From: Aptenodytes patagonicus
Lineage: Eukaryota > Chordata > Aves > Sphenisciformes > Spheniscidae
Length of the DNA: 64,000 nt
Direction of reading: 5' to 3'
Assembly (NCBI RefSeq): GCF_965638725.1
Contig: NC_134949.1
Location: 123,874,294 to 123,938,293, forward strand
In this document: positions 1 through 11,181 of the stretch, in pieces
Layout of the letters: every line of letters begins with the position of its first letter
Numbering within the stretch: the stretch's first letter is position 1
Notes under the pieces: generated by a model
The model's input: the letters and a program-made list of their open reading frames with translations, nothing else
Told to the model about the DNA's origin: nothing
Database searches by the model: none
Made by a program: the position numbers and the translations under genes

Positions 1-144
1 GAACTTTATTCTGTCTAGCTGAGATAAGGAGTATTGTGTTTGCTTTTAGATTCTGAGGTTGGTTTGGTTTTATAATGAGTTAACATTTCGAATCTAAGCT
101 CTTTTTTTGTGGTTGTTTTTTTTTTTTTCCTTGCTGCTGTGCAG

Positions 145-187
145 AGACAAGGAAAAACTGAAGAAGCGACTGGAGTACGGCCACCAG
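145..187 (+). CDS. MORC3: MORC3 exon (43 nt)
   Basis: A T-rich tract runs into TGTGCAG, and the exon ends CCACCAG before GTAACT. One leading base plus 14 codons ([14 protein letters not shown]) finish exactly on a codon boundary, as the next exon requires. The charged, helical composition suits the region before the linker. I call it from splice sites and phase rather than from recalled protein sequence. Confidence 0.7.
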
Positions 188-3100
188 GTAACTTTTGAAG
201 TTGATAGGAAACTGACTTTGGTAGCAGAGTTGTTCTTGCTGGCAACAGTACTATGCAGTTTGATTGAATAGGCCAGGCTTTGAGTTAGAGTTTGCTTCAG
301 CTAGTGGCCAACTGACTGGTTCAACATCCTGTTTTGTTTTGATGGCTGTACAGGTTATACTCACTATTAGTAAATGAAAAATCCCCCGTCTTTGCTGTCC
401 AATGATGGAAAATACACCATTGCTTTCTCTGTAGTACTTCAGAAAGAGTTTGAGAGGGACAAAACCCTCTCACAAAATAGTGCTAGAAGAGATGTCAGTC
501 ACTCACACCTGTTTTTATGGCATGCCATCTAATTATTGAAAGTGGATTTGTTGTAGAGAGATGTGATGAGGATATGAAAGTAAAGATGCCCTTAAAATTG
601 GGGTGGGGATGGACAGACTTGTAGTAGCTGTACTTCTGCAAGGAGGCACTCAAATTCACATTAAATGCAGATTCAAGTCAACATGGTTGAATGATGAGAA
701 TGTGTAGATTGTAACTCAGAATCAAATTTCCTAAGTGTGATTTAGCACGTTACTTTGAAAGCAACTTAAGCTAACCTAAGATCACTCCATTTCTGGAGAA
801 GAGACTTTGCATATGCTGTTTTAACCTACATACTTCACTGTATTATTTTTCTGCCATTACTTTTACCCAAGTACAAAAGTAATTTCTAAAAGTAAAGTAT
901 TACTCATTTTAGACAAACTGAATTAATTATGAGCAGCTTTAACAGAGATGGCTGTCCCATACTTTGTGTATGATGTTCAGACTTCAGACAGATACAGCTT
1001 GGGAAAAGCTCTTGCCTGAGATTCTACATGGTGCTTTAAAATACCTGTATCTAGAGAAAGGCTTGTAACATCAGAAAGCTGCTTTCTGACAGCAATAAAT
1101 CTGTGCATGGAGAGGAGTGTGCAGCTGGTGTACAGCATTCAAAGTCCTCTGAGAAATCTGCCAGAAGTCTGTAATTATGATATAGAGCTTGCTGCTTTCT
1201 AATATGTTGTATGTCTTAAACCAACATGAAGGAAATACTTCACACACATCAGTAGAGTTTGGGGGGAGGGGTTGTGTGATCATTAAGTTAAGAAAACTGG
1301 GGTTTGCAACGTGGAGTCTAGTTAGCCTTTCTTACGGCAAAATACTGAGCCTGGGTTCAAGCAGATCCTTGTAGTATGCATAAGAAATGCTGGTCAGAAC
1401 TCGAGGTGTTGGCAGATAGGAGAGGCAGATAGGAGAACTGTTTAAACCTATTCTGAAGAATCTACTAATGTCTGTTTCTTTTCATTCTTAACTAATATTG
1501 TCTTAGATGAATAATGAAATGTTTTTAAAAACACCTGCTTCTTCAAGTAAAGACTTCAAAACATTCTCAGCTGTTAGTGGAAAGGAAGCCGTTCCAAGAT
1601 CACTTTTACCAGAAACATCAAATGCTTCTGTCAAAAGACCTCTGCTTATTTTAAATAGATCGGTATCTTCACCTCATTCCGATTCTGATAACAGGTTAGT
1701 GAACCGGTACAAAGTAGATTCCTATTTATTTCCAAAACTAATAACTTGTTAATGAAAATTATGGTGTTGGGTGTAGTCCCATCTTCAGGTGATAGCTGCC
1801 AAAATTCATATGTCACTTTTGGGAGTATAGGAAGCAGCAGGTTGGTTAAAGGTACTTAGAAACCTTGTGAAGTACAAAAGTGAATGCAGCAAAAAATACT
1901 GTGCATTGGCAAGGAAAATTGCTTAGTGGTTTGTCTGTTGAGGAGGAAAAGACTGTATTGTGTTAACCACGCTCAACAGTATGTTCTCCTTAAGCTCTGT
2001 TGGTTAAAGAACGGGTGCGGGGGGGTGTTCCTGCAAATACTGAGTCTGAGTCTGTTTCAAAATAATGTGTGAAGGTAATAATTTAGTGTGTGGATGTCAG
2101 CCACTTGTTTTCACAGGAAAGGTATTTACTCTGGCCACACATCTTAAAGTACTATGCAGGGAGACATCTCTTTCTAGTTATTGAGTGGTAGTTTTTAATA
2201 GTGCTTACAGAAACACTAAACATAGTTTGAAACAAATGACTTTGCAGTATTTGAGCAATACAATAATCAGTTTAATATTTTGCTTCTCAGTCTGAAACGG
2301 AAGACACCTGGTTGCGTGACACCTGTGTCTTTAAAGACACCTCGATTAAATGACAAAACATTCAACAACCATGATGATGATGATGATGATGAAGATGTCA
2401 TTATTTTAGAGGAGAGCAGTACTCCAAAGCCTTCAGCAGATTCTGATGTTCCTGTAGTAAAAACTGAATGTATTAACTTGGATCAAGAGAAGCAGAAAGA
2501 AAACTGTGATGTCGGAGAACCTTGCAGTGCAGCTACTTCAGAATCAAAAAGTGAACAGTTGACCTCAGCGACACAGACAGAGCTCCCAAACTTAGTTGTT
2601 AAAAAGGAAGAGGTGGAAGATGACACCGATATTCAAGTTCCCAGGGCAGAGATGGAAACTAAACAGCACAATGTTAAAGATGTTTCTGAGACATCTGTAG
2701 ATCTTGGAAATGAACTGAAAAATCAGCTGCAATTATTAAACAAAGAAAAAGAAATGTACCAAAACAAATGTGAAGTATTAACCAAACAAGTAGAAACACT
2801 GGAACAGAGGATTTTAGAAATGAATAATAAGTACGTAAAAAAAGAAATGTGCCATCAGTCAACTGAGACAATTTCTTCATTTGCAGAAGAAAATGTTCAT
2901 GAAAGAAGTTTGGCAGAAGTGACCATTCTCTATGAACAGGCCTTAGAAGAAATAGCAAAACTAAAGGAACAATGCAGTACCCTGCAGAACTTAAAAACTG
3001 AATGCAGCAAGTGTGCTGATGGTGAAAATAAAAGCGAGGTAGATGAAATTGCTGTGCAACTGGACGATGTTTTCAGGCAACTGGACAAATGCAGCATTGA

Positions 3101-6100
3101 GAGAGACAGATATAAAAGTGAGGTATGTTTGTTAAAACAGTGATATTCTTCAAATTAACAATTAATTGTTTTTATTTTTTAATGGGTGTTTCATAGCAGT
3201 TCTAGTACACAGTGTTGTGTAGTTCAGTCCACTAACTAATCAAGCCACCTAAAAAGGGGAAGAAATACTGAATTAGCCTAGGAGCTTCTGGTTTTTTGCT
3301 TCCATAGATAGAAATAAGAGAACTTGAGAGAGACTGCAAGGCTCCGAGTGGCTCTGACTGCAAGACAAGAGAGACTGAGCAGGCTTAGAGGGAGCACACA
3401 TACAGTGGTTCAGCTGACAGCTGGCTATTTTAAAGCAGTTTGTCATATCTTAAAATCTCACTGAAAAGTTAATTAAAAACAGTCAATTTAAATGATTTAA
3501 ATCTGTATAAGTTGTCTTTATTTTAATCCACCACAATTTTATTTGATACATAAAATTATTTTTATTTACTTGCCAGACTGAACTACTAGAAGTGGAAAAA
3601 AATCAAATTGCCTGTCAATGTGAAGAACTCAAAGCAGAAATCGCACAGTTAAAAGCTTCAATTCCACAAGTGGTAGCACGTGCAAATGATTCTACCACCA
3701 GTAATGTAGAAGACTCTGTAAATTTTTCTGATGGAGAAAGGTATCAATTTTGTTCTTTCTAGACTATATTTCAAGCAAGATTCTGGCTGGCTGATTGTAT
3801 GTGAAACATCTTGATGAAGGTCATGTCTGATAATCATATAATAAAATGTGATGCTTGGAATTCTTTTCTACTGCCTCTTGTGACTCCTAACGGTAACATT
3901 TTTTTTATCAAGTGATTTATTTAATTTTTTTTATGATTTAGGTATTTGTGTGAGCAGGGTTGGCCATTGCACAATAGAATGCCATACTGACACTTCTTCA
4001 AATACCGAAATGTTACATAATTTCTAGATATGACTTACAGAACAAGGAGAGAGAAAGGAGACAGGAAAGAGGGTGATCATTAGCTTATGCTGTGTAAATG
4101 AACTTCACTTTTATATTCTATTTTTCTTTCCTGGATCAATAGTACTCTACTGAAAAGAGTTTGGGTTTGGTTTTGAAACTTACTTTTCCTGTAAGAACTT
4201 CTTGCTGCAGACCAATCCTATGGAACGAGGTTGTGTCCAGAGTGTATCTTTGAACTAAACGAGAGTTCAAGCTTACAAATAGAGAGCTTGCAGCTCTTGG
4301 TTAATAGAAATAGCAAACACACAAAAGAAGTACACGTACCAGATGGAAGCAGGGATGAGCAGTCCAGCAGGAATATAGGCACACTGCCTGGGCATGTGTG
4401 AATTGAAATGAATTGAAAGCCAGAGCTCAGCTGGAGTTAAAACTGGCAAGGCCTGTGAAGGGGAACCAGAAGGGCTTCTGTAAGCACAGTACCAGCAACA
4501 GGAGAACTAAGAAAAATGTGGGCCTGCTGCTCAGTGGGGCAGGTGCTTAGTAGCGAAGGACATGAGGTGTGTGAGGCACAAACTACTGAGGTACCCAGTA
4601 TCTTCTTTGCCTTGGTTTTTACTGGTAAGGTCTGCCCTCTGGCCACCCAGGTTCCTGAGCCAAGTGGTAATCTTAGGGAGTGAAGCATTACCTGTAATAA
4701 AAGGTGACTGAATTAAGGGACCATTTAAGCAAATTCGACATACGCAAGTCCGTGGGACCAGATGAGATGCATCAGAGGGAGCTGGCCAATTGATGGAGAG
4801 CTGGCCTTGTGATGATATCTCCAAAACGTTGTGGCAGTCAGCGTTCCTGGAAAAAGGCAGTCGTCATGCCCCTGTTTAGGACAGGCAGAACTACAGGCTG
4901 GTCAGTGTAGCCTCAGTCCCTGGGAAGACCATGGAGCAAATCTACCTGGAAGCCACCTGCAGCCCTATGATAGTCAAGGTGATGGGGAACAACCAGCATG
5001 GATTTACTGAGGGCACATCGTGCCTTTGCAGCCTCATTGCCTTTTACATTGAGACGACCAGCTCTGTGGACCTTCATTTTAGCAAAGCTTTCAACGTGGG
5101 CTGCCATAATATCATGAGAGTGAAGTTTGTGAGGTCTGGTTTGGATAGGTAGACTAGGAGGTGGGCCATAAAATTGGCCAGACTGCTGAGCTCATGGATC
5201 AATATCGAGGCCAGTAATGGTTAATGCCTTCATTAATGGCCTAGATAATGCAGCAAAATTAACTCAGTAAATTCATGACATCGACTTGGAGGGAACCATT
5301 GATACTCTGGAGGGTAGGGCTGCTGTTGAGGGACCTTGACAAATTGGAAAAATGGGCTGAAAGAAACCTCCTGGAAATTCAACAAAGGCAACTGCGAAGT
5401 TCTGCACCTGTGTTGGAAATACCCCGTGCAGTTGAACAAGCTGGAGACTACTCATAGGAAAGCAGCTTGGAAGAAGATGGCCTGTGATGCTGGTGGACTA
5501 GAAGTTGAATGTGAGTCAGCAGTGCGCTCTTGTGGTGGGAGAACCCAGTGCCTACTGGGCTACATTGGCAAGAGTTCAGCCAGCAGTTTGAGGGAAGTGA
5601 TTCTCCCCTGCTGTTGGGCATTGTGAGACCAAACATGGAGTATTGTGTCCAGTTTTGGGCTCCCTGGTATATGAATGACACTGGCATATTGGAGCAAGTC
5701 TACTGAAGGGCCATCAAGATGGGTAGGGGCCTGGAGCATCTGCTACAGGAGGGGAAATAGCCTTACAAAGAGTGGGTTACCTTGAAATCCTATTGCTCTC
5801 TTCTGCTGCCTAATGAGAGGGTGTAGAAAAGACGAAGCTGGCCTCCTCTGCTCATGAGCACAGTGATAGGATGAGAGGCAATAGACGCAAGCTGCAACAA
5901 GGGAAATTCTGTTGAAATATTAGAGAAAAAAAGTGTTCACAGTGAGGGAAGTCAAACCTTGAAAAAGGGACCCGGGGAGATTGTGGAATCTCCCATCTTT
6001 GGAGATTTTCGAAACAGAAGAAGGTCCTAAGCAACCTGATCTGAGTTAGCCCTGCTTTGAATGTGTGTTGGGGGGGCGGGGGGGGCAAGAGGAGGGGAGA

Positions 6101-7135
6101 ATGGACTGGATGATTTCCAGAGATCCCTTTCAATCTAATTTTTTCTGTGGTTAAATCTCCCCTTTATCTGCCAGCATTTCATTTTTTTCATACAGCATCT
6201 GACTTGTGCTTCCTAAAAGAATTAGCAAATATATGCAGGACTTACAAGTAACTTCCACCACAAGTCCTATTGGGATATGATGGCACTGTGAAGGCTGGCT
6301 GCTGGAGATGATAAAGGAACTGATGGTAGAAGCAAACGCTCAAGAGAAGGGATGGGTGATTTGGAAGCAATTCGATCAGGAAGAGGACAGAGCAAGGGGA
6401 TCCAGGAAAGAAAGCAAAAAGAGGAGGCATAGCATTTTCCCCGTACTATAACTCTTACCTTATTTCCTCTTTGTATTTTAAAGCCTTTGGACAAACCACT
6501 CTTTCTTGACTTCTCTTCTTCTCTCTTCTTTTTCTCTTCCTTTGTTCCCATAGGTTGTAGTAGTTTGTGCTTCTAAATGTATAAAAATACTGGGGTTTAA
6601 CGTTGTTTTGAGAAATAAAAAGGTGGTGTGGGATAAAGGATTGTGGCAGTGCCTATTTGCTAACTTAAATAAAAGCATTCAGCAATATTTCTGATCTGTT
6701 TTGGGAAAGGCAGAGTTTACTTTAGCCCTTGGTATTTGTTTGAAACTAAGGGAATGTACACCTTCAAAATTAAAACTCGAGAGGCTCAGCTTTGAAAAAC
6801 TGCTAGATTTTGAAATTATCTTGATGCAGCTTTAATTGCGTCATTTTTTTGTTGGTTTATGGAAGTCATGTATGGAGTCTTTCCAGTATAGAGTATTAGC
6901 CCAGCTTTGTTAAATAAAGTACTGTGTATTTGAACGTAAAACTTCATCTACATCTAATCATATCTAATTATTTCTCCACAGCCTGAAACTACGCTCTCTT
7001 CGAGTCAATGTTGGACAACTTCTGGCTACAATCATGCCTGATCTAGATTTGCAGCAAGTAAATTATGATATTGATGTAGTAGATGAAATTTTAGGACAAG
7101 TTGTCGAACAAATGCATGAAATCAGTAGTACTTAA
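145..7135 (+). CDS. MORC3: MORC3, C-terminal part (last five coding exons)
   Basis: MORC family CW-type zinc finger 3, a nuclear GHKL-type ATPase that binds H3K4-methylated chromatin and gathers at PML bodies (family knowledge). Only the C-terminal half is present. Exons are 145-187, 1507-1694, 2291-3122, 3577-3740 and 6982-7135; all junctions are AG/GT and the phases join into one frame of about 459 codons ending in TAA. The ATPase and CW domains lie upstream of the window. Visible parts: a Ser/Thr-rich linker, a poly-Asp tract followed by VIIL (a SUMO-interaction-like motif), several psi-K-x-E sumoylation-type sites, a long heptad-type coiled coil, and a conserved final segment ([12 protein letters not shown] to EISST) that I recognise as the MORC3 C-terminus. 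Human MORC3 is 939 residues, so the proportion fits. The gene continues off the left edge. Confidence 0.93.
188..1506 (+). other. MORC3 intron
   Basis: AT-rich intron with donor GTAACT and acceptor TATTGTCTTAG after a pyrimidine-rich tract. I see no mobile element or RNA gene in it. Confidence 0.7.
1507..1694 (+). CDS. MORC3: MORC3 exon (188 nt)
   Basis: Starts in phase 0 ([13 protein letters not shown]...) and ends in phase 2 at AACAG before GTTAGT. It encodes a Ser/Thr/Pro-rich linker of 62 codons plus two bases. The donor is a little weak, but the codon split (AG + T = Ser) joins cleanly to the next exon. Confidence 0.9.
1695..2290 (+). other. MORC3 intron
   Basis: Intron of 596 nt with acceptor TTTGCTTCTCAG. 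Nothing else recognisable. Confidence 0.8.
2291..3122 (+). CDS. MORC3: MORC3 large exon (832 nt)
   Basis: Encodes 277 complete codons plus the end of a split Ser codon. In order: SLKRKTPG..., a GAT-repeat-encoded acidic run, VIIL followed by acidic and Ser residues (2397-2408), then four psi-K-x-E motifs: VKTE 2457-2468, VKKE 2598-2609, VKKE 2835-2846 and LKTE 2991-3002. A coiled coil rich in Leu, Lys and Glu fills the second half. This fits the known sumoylation of MORC3 and its recruitment to PML bodies. It ends on a codon boundary before GTATGT. Confidence 0.95.
2371..2396 (+). repeat. GAT trinucleotide run coding for poly-Asp
   Basis: Six GAT codons then GAA GAT inside the large MORC3 exon give a DDDDDDED tract next to the VIIL motif. 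It is likely variable in length between individuals or species (inference). Confidence 0.9.
3123..3576 (+). other. MORC3 intron
   Basis: Intron of 454 nt, donor GTATGT, acceptor TTTACTTGCCAG. No insert recognised. Confidence 0.85.
3577..3740 (+). CDS. MORC3: MORC3 exon (164 nt)
   Basis: Phase 0 at the start ([14 protein letters not shown]...) and phase 2 at the end (GGA GAA AG before GTATCA). It encodes the end of the coiled coil and a Ser/Asp-rich linker. Confidence 0.93.
3741..6981 (+). other. MORC3 last intron, holding a CR1 element
   Basis: Intron of 3.2 kb, donor GTATCA, acceptor TATTTCTCCACAG. More than half is a decayed CR1 LINE in the same orientation as the gene. The flanks (3741-4320 and 6152-6981) show no recognisable insert. 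Confidence 0.85.
4335..6151 (+). mobile_element. CR1 LINE, 5'-truncated and decayed
   Basis: Broken frames on the + strand match the order of the CR1 ORF2 protein: an N-terminal piece near 4430-4490 ([18 protein letters not shown]), an FFA.VFTG segment near 4600-4630, a GPD segment near 4757, the reverse-transcriptase region at 4931-5110 ([12 protein letters not shown]...LIAFY), the [15 protein letters not shown] segment near 5335-5380 and a REVILP segment near 5598. The familiar CR1 3' end closes it (ggactggatgatttcc at about 6105, then a poor copy of the 8-bp tail repeat). Many stops and frameshifts are present, so it is inactive. CR1 normally makes no target-site duplication and none was seen. 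The 5' limit is approximate. Confidence 0.88.
6982..7135 (+). CDS. MORC3: MORC3 terminal coding exon
   Basis: Begins with the base that completes a split Ser codon, then [14 protein letters not shown]... to EISST and TAA at 7133-7135. This is the most conserved stretch of the MORC3 tail and the strongest single evidence for the gene's identity. Confidence 0.97.
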
Positions 7136-9530
7136 TATCTTAAGACTTCAGCAGACTCTTACTTGATCTTCCATTATAACCTTTGTGTAGGTTCAAAATT
7201 GTATATACTGCTTCTTCACTTTATATATTTGACATAGTTTGATCAATAAGTGTATATACTCTACGCGTTTAGATGTTCCCACAGATGCAGTGGGTGTTAT
7301 CTTCGCTTCCTCTTAAAGGAACACTGTCAATATTGACCAACCCTGATGTACTTAATTAAGGACTTTGCTTTTAAAATGTATTTGTAATTAAATTTGCAAA
7401 TATTTTTATTATTAGGAATCTTAATACTTTTCTACAAAAGCTTTTTCGTTGACTTTTGATCTTATTTAAGCATTAATACTTGCAATTATTTCCTCTTCTA
7501 AAATCTAAGTAGTGGAATATATTAAAAATGCAAAAAAGAACCTTCCTTGACTTCCCTCTCAGAACAAACCTTAGTAGTGTTGTTGTATACTACAGTATTG
7601 TTTCATTGCTATCAGCAATGTTGTGTGTTGCATTAATGGGATAGAAAAGTAACTAGTAGATGAAAGTTTTGGCCATATGGGTAATATTTGTGTTTTACTA
7701 CCAAAAGAAGAAAAATTCTTTAAGGGCTTTATCCTGAAAACTGATGATACTTTGACTCCCTTTTGGATTTTTTTGGTGTCACTAAAGAACATTATCTGTA
7801 CGCAGTTTTGCAGCATAAACAATTCCATGGGATATGGCTAGGATATTTCAGCCTTTTCAGTGATGGAAACCACATGCCTGTTTGTCCTGCCCTTGCTACT
7901 TGATTCTTGTTTCCTACATCCGAGGACCTGGCTGTATTTGAGCACAGCCAGAGGGACCTTCAGTTCTACCCTGTAGTTCCCACTTGAGCACAGCAGTGCT
8001 GGTTCGCAAGTCCCAGGTATGTACCAGTACACGGCTTCGATGGTCAGATTTCACACACAGCTCTTGCCTGCTTTTTTCCAAGTCAGAGGCAGCTGGTGGA
8101 ATGGGAAGCATCCTTGTGGACCATTGGAGGAGAACAAGCTGGGGTGGCATATCCAAAGCTAGGGTGGGATGCCTGGGCAACCTCTACTCTGCATCGAATG
8201 CTGCCGCTTGAGACCTGAAGGCCTTTTTTCAGGGAAGCCCAGTGCTGAACAGGATTGACACAGAGGTTCTGCGATGTATGCAAATGCTTATATATGTTAT
8301 CTCAAAAAACAAATTGTTGCAGTATTAAACATACAGTCTGCCTTGGAGTCTTTCAGGCTGAGATGCGAGGGTGATGAGATTCGTCTCTGAAGCTTGCCTT
8401 CCTGTCAGAATGTACCGTGCTGAGTACGAATGGGTCAGACTCCTAAATCCTTGATTAACGAGTTGAATGGCAGTACTTTGAAAAGGAGGCACACTTCCTT
8501 ATCTGTGGTGGTAACAATCACAGAGTGAGCTAAAGCTGAAAATGTTAAAATATAACTTGTTTATGCTATCTAGAAGTTTAGACACCTTTTATTATCGGCA
8601 AGATAGAGGAGTCCCTCTTTTTTTCCCCCTTCTGTTTTTTTTCCGTAAATGTTTTACAGTGACTCTTAAGCCACTAGTTCTATGCTCTAATGCTCGTGCA
8701 AAAACTTCCTTGAAGAAATGGTACCGAGAGAAACCGATGTTACAATGGTGACAGTATTCTCAGCCAATTGCATGTTTCTCTTTTGAAGTCAGCAGGAATG
8801 AGAAGAAGGGTGGCAAAGATAGCAAATCCACCTTTTACTCTGTGGTGGTATTTGTCATCCGAATGGTGATCAAGAAAAATGGTTCCTGCTTTTAAAAAAA
8901 ATTAAAAAAAAAAATCATGAAATAGCATTCAATACGTTCATTCCTAGGAAGTGTCTTTTTTTATAAAGCCAACATTTTTGGCTTTTGCACTGCTACTGTC
9001 CTGACTTAATTAGATTATGTTCCTTTTATTTGTAGTTCAGTCATTTTCTTTCGATGGATGGTATTTCAATTTTAAGATGCTATCTATTCTAGTATGCCAA
9101 TAAGGGTAATGCAATACTGTTGTACTTTGTAATGGATAAATTTGAATGTTTGATTTTTTTAAGAGGTGGCTGTAATATAACTGTTTGTATGACTTTTAAA
9201 AAGTTTATATTTTCCATTTATTGGTGTGTAGTTTTCCATTTCTTAATCATTATTTATTATGTTTCATCAGACTCTGTAGTTGAATTTCTTATAGATAGCT
9301 GGCAAAATATAGCATATATCTGTATTAAAAATGGCGCATTTACACTGTACATTTACACTTTGGAGAACAGTGGGCTAATGGAAATGGTTTTTATTTACTT
9401 GCTAAAATGTATTTTTTGTAAAAAATAAAAATAACACTATATAAATCTGAGTTTGCAGGATTAAAATTTGTATGTGATCAGATGCGATGTTTCTGTTTAT
9501 AAATAAATCCTATGCAGAACGGCTCATGTT
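7136..9530 (+). other. MORC3: MORC3 3' UTR
   Basis: Non-coding, mostly AT-rich DNA following the stop codon and running to two AATAAA hexamers. A more GC-rich part at about 7850-8280 has short open frames on both strands that I do not regard as coding. The 3' end is inferred from the poly(A) signals. Confidence 0.7.
9424..9507 (+). promoter_or_regulatory. MORC3 poly(A) signals (two AATAAA)
   Basis: AATAAA at 9424-9429 and again at 9502-9507, the second followed within about 25 nt by T/G-rich sequence. Either or both may be used; cleavage near 9520-9530 is inferred. Confidence 0.6.
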
Positions 9531-10799
9531 TCTGGCTTATTTTAAGTATTCGGTCTTATGAGAAAGCTGGCTCAGTCTGGTTTTGAGCAGAAGACTTGGG
9601 CGCAGCAAGCGTGCCCTCAGAGCAGGTAGGCATCCTAACTGAGCCCCAAGCCGGCTGGCTGGCTGTGCTGCTTGGGACGGTCGGTTTTGGGCGGGGAATT
9701 CTGTCACCCAATTACAAGACTGTTACTGTGACAGGATTTGGGGCAAAACTGTGTTTCAAGGCGTCGTTAGAGGGTGGTTGTCTCCGTGGTGCTAAGGCAG
9801 AAGTGATGGGAACGCAAAGGTAAAGAGTAGGGAGGTGGGACCACCTGCCTCTTCGGGTTGACGGTAAGCTCCTGGGTCGGATCGGATCAGCTCTCCTCGT
9901 GAAATTTTACCCTTAGGCTAGTTGATCAGTTCCCCAGCATGAGAGGCTCAAGTTCTTTCAGATAGTTTTGTGGCGGAGGCAGGCCGTTCCTCCCTGACCA
10001 GTACTTGGTCGTCTGATACAGACGACTGATAAATAAAGAGGCTGGAGCGTGCAAGGCATTGTTGTGGGAAGGGTTGCACCGGTACGGAAACGTTCTGGCT
10101 GTGGAAAAAGCAGTGCTGTTACAGTCCAGGGTATGTTTTAACTGAATTTCAAGGAAGTTCCTGGGTTTAATATATGGGTGTACTTCCATGCTTTCTGCTG
10201 CGTGAGTGACATTTCAAACCAAGCGCAAGGACTTGCGCTGTCCTGGCTTTCTAAGCCTAGTCATACTTGCATGGAAATCCTCATCGCCCTCTAGGTAGAA
10301 GTCCTCTTTCTTTTGAGAAAATAAAAATCTGTATACAGTAAAACTTCATTTGTTCTCTTCTGCTTTCTCACCCGTCGTGTTAGGCAGTGTAATAACTGGT
10401 GCGGTCTTCGGAGTACAAGTTTTGGCTCTAACCGCGCGGCCAGTGGTTCTTTCCTCTCTTGGCATTGGGAAGACGACGAGAAGCAGCATAGCCGTAGGTG
10501 GTGGGGGAAGAAGGAAAAGCAGATGCCGGTTTCCAAGGATGTAATTTTTTATTCTTATTTCAAAGGGAAAGGTTTGCATTTGAAAGAAAGGGGAATTTCG
10601 GAGATCGGTTGGCCCTTTGACCCATTCTAAATGTAAAAACATCTCAAATACAGCAATGCCTTTTTTTTTCTTCTGGGGAGTGGGAGAGCTTTGGGCGTTT
10701 TTTGTTGTTTCTGTGGGGTTTTTTAATTGGGAGCAAGCTAGGGCAGGGCAAATACATCCTAGGCAGAAGAAAACGCAGGCAAAAATCCTAGCCAAAACG
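9531..10799. other. Spacer between MORC3 and CHAF1B
   Basis: About 1.3 kb between the MORC3 poly(A) signals and the CpG island. No repeat, exon or RNA gene recognised. Confidence 0.6.
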
Positions 10800-11129
10800 G
10801 CAACACGGCCGGGTTCACGCATTTCCCCCCCGTTTTGCTTTTCCAGCGGGGGCGGGCAGGGCTGCCAAGTGCTGCGACAGCCGCGCGGGCAGCTGCCCCA
10901 ACCACCCGCCTGCAGCAAACCGCGAGCCGAGACCGGGGGAGCGGGGCTCCGGGCGGGCTGACCGCCGTCCCACCCCGGGGTGCCCGCGGGTGCTCGAGGG
11001 GAGCAGGCGGGGCCTGGCGGGGCGCCGCCTTTTCGCCGCTCCCGCCTCCGGCAGGGGGCGCTGCCGCGCCGCCGGGCGTCTCCTCAGCCGGCGGCGGGCA
11101 GGCCGCGCGCAGGCGCGGGGCGGGCCGGG

Positions 11130-11137
11130 GCGGGAAA
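11130..11137 (+). promoter_or_regulatory. E2F-type site (GCGGGAAA)
   Basis: GCGGGAAA on the + strand is the reverse complement of TTTCCCGC, a match to the E2F consensus TTTSSCGC. It lies about 50 bp upstream of the putative exon-1 donor, where a start-proximal E2F site of a replication gene is expected. CHAF1B is an S-phase gene, so the function is plausible, but binding is inferred. Confidence 0.6.
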
Positions 11138-11181
11138 GGCGCGCCCGCGGTAGAGCCCGGCCAGGCCGCGGGGCGCTGCAG
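11138..11181 (+). other. CHAF1B: CHAF1B non-coding exon 1 (3' part)
   Basis: The exon end is set by CTGCAG/GTAGGG at 11181/11182, the only strong donor in the CpG island upstream of the coding exon. The transcription start is not visible; the left limit given is only a guess placed after the E2F-type site. Confidence 0.45.

Noticed and set aside
4931..5152. A short frame with reverse-transcriptase similarity as a gene
   Set aside because: It is one broken piece of the CR1 LINE in the MORC3 intron.
9120..9428. A 102-codon frame at the end of MORC3
   Set aside because: It lies in the AT-rich 3' UTR just before the poly(A) signals, with a Phe/Ile/Tyr-rich composition expected of AT-rich sequence.
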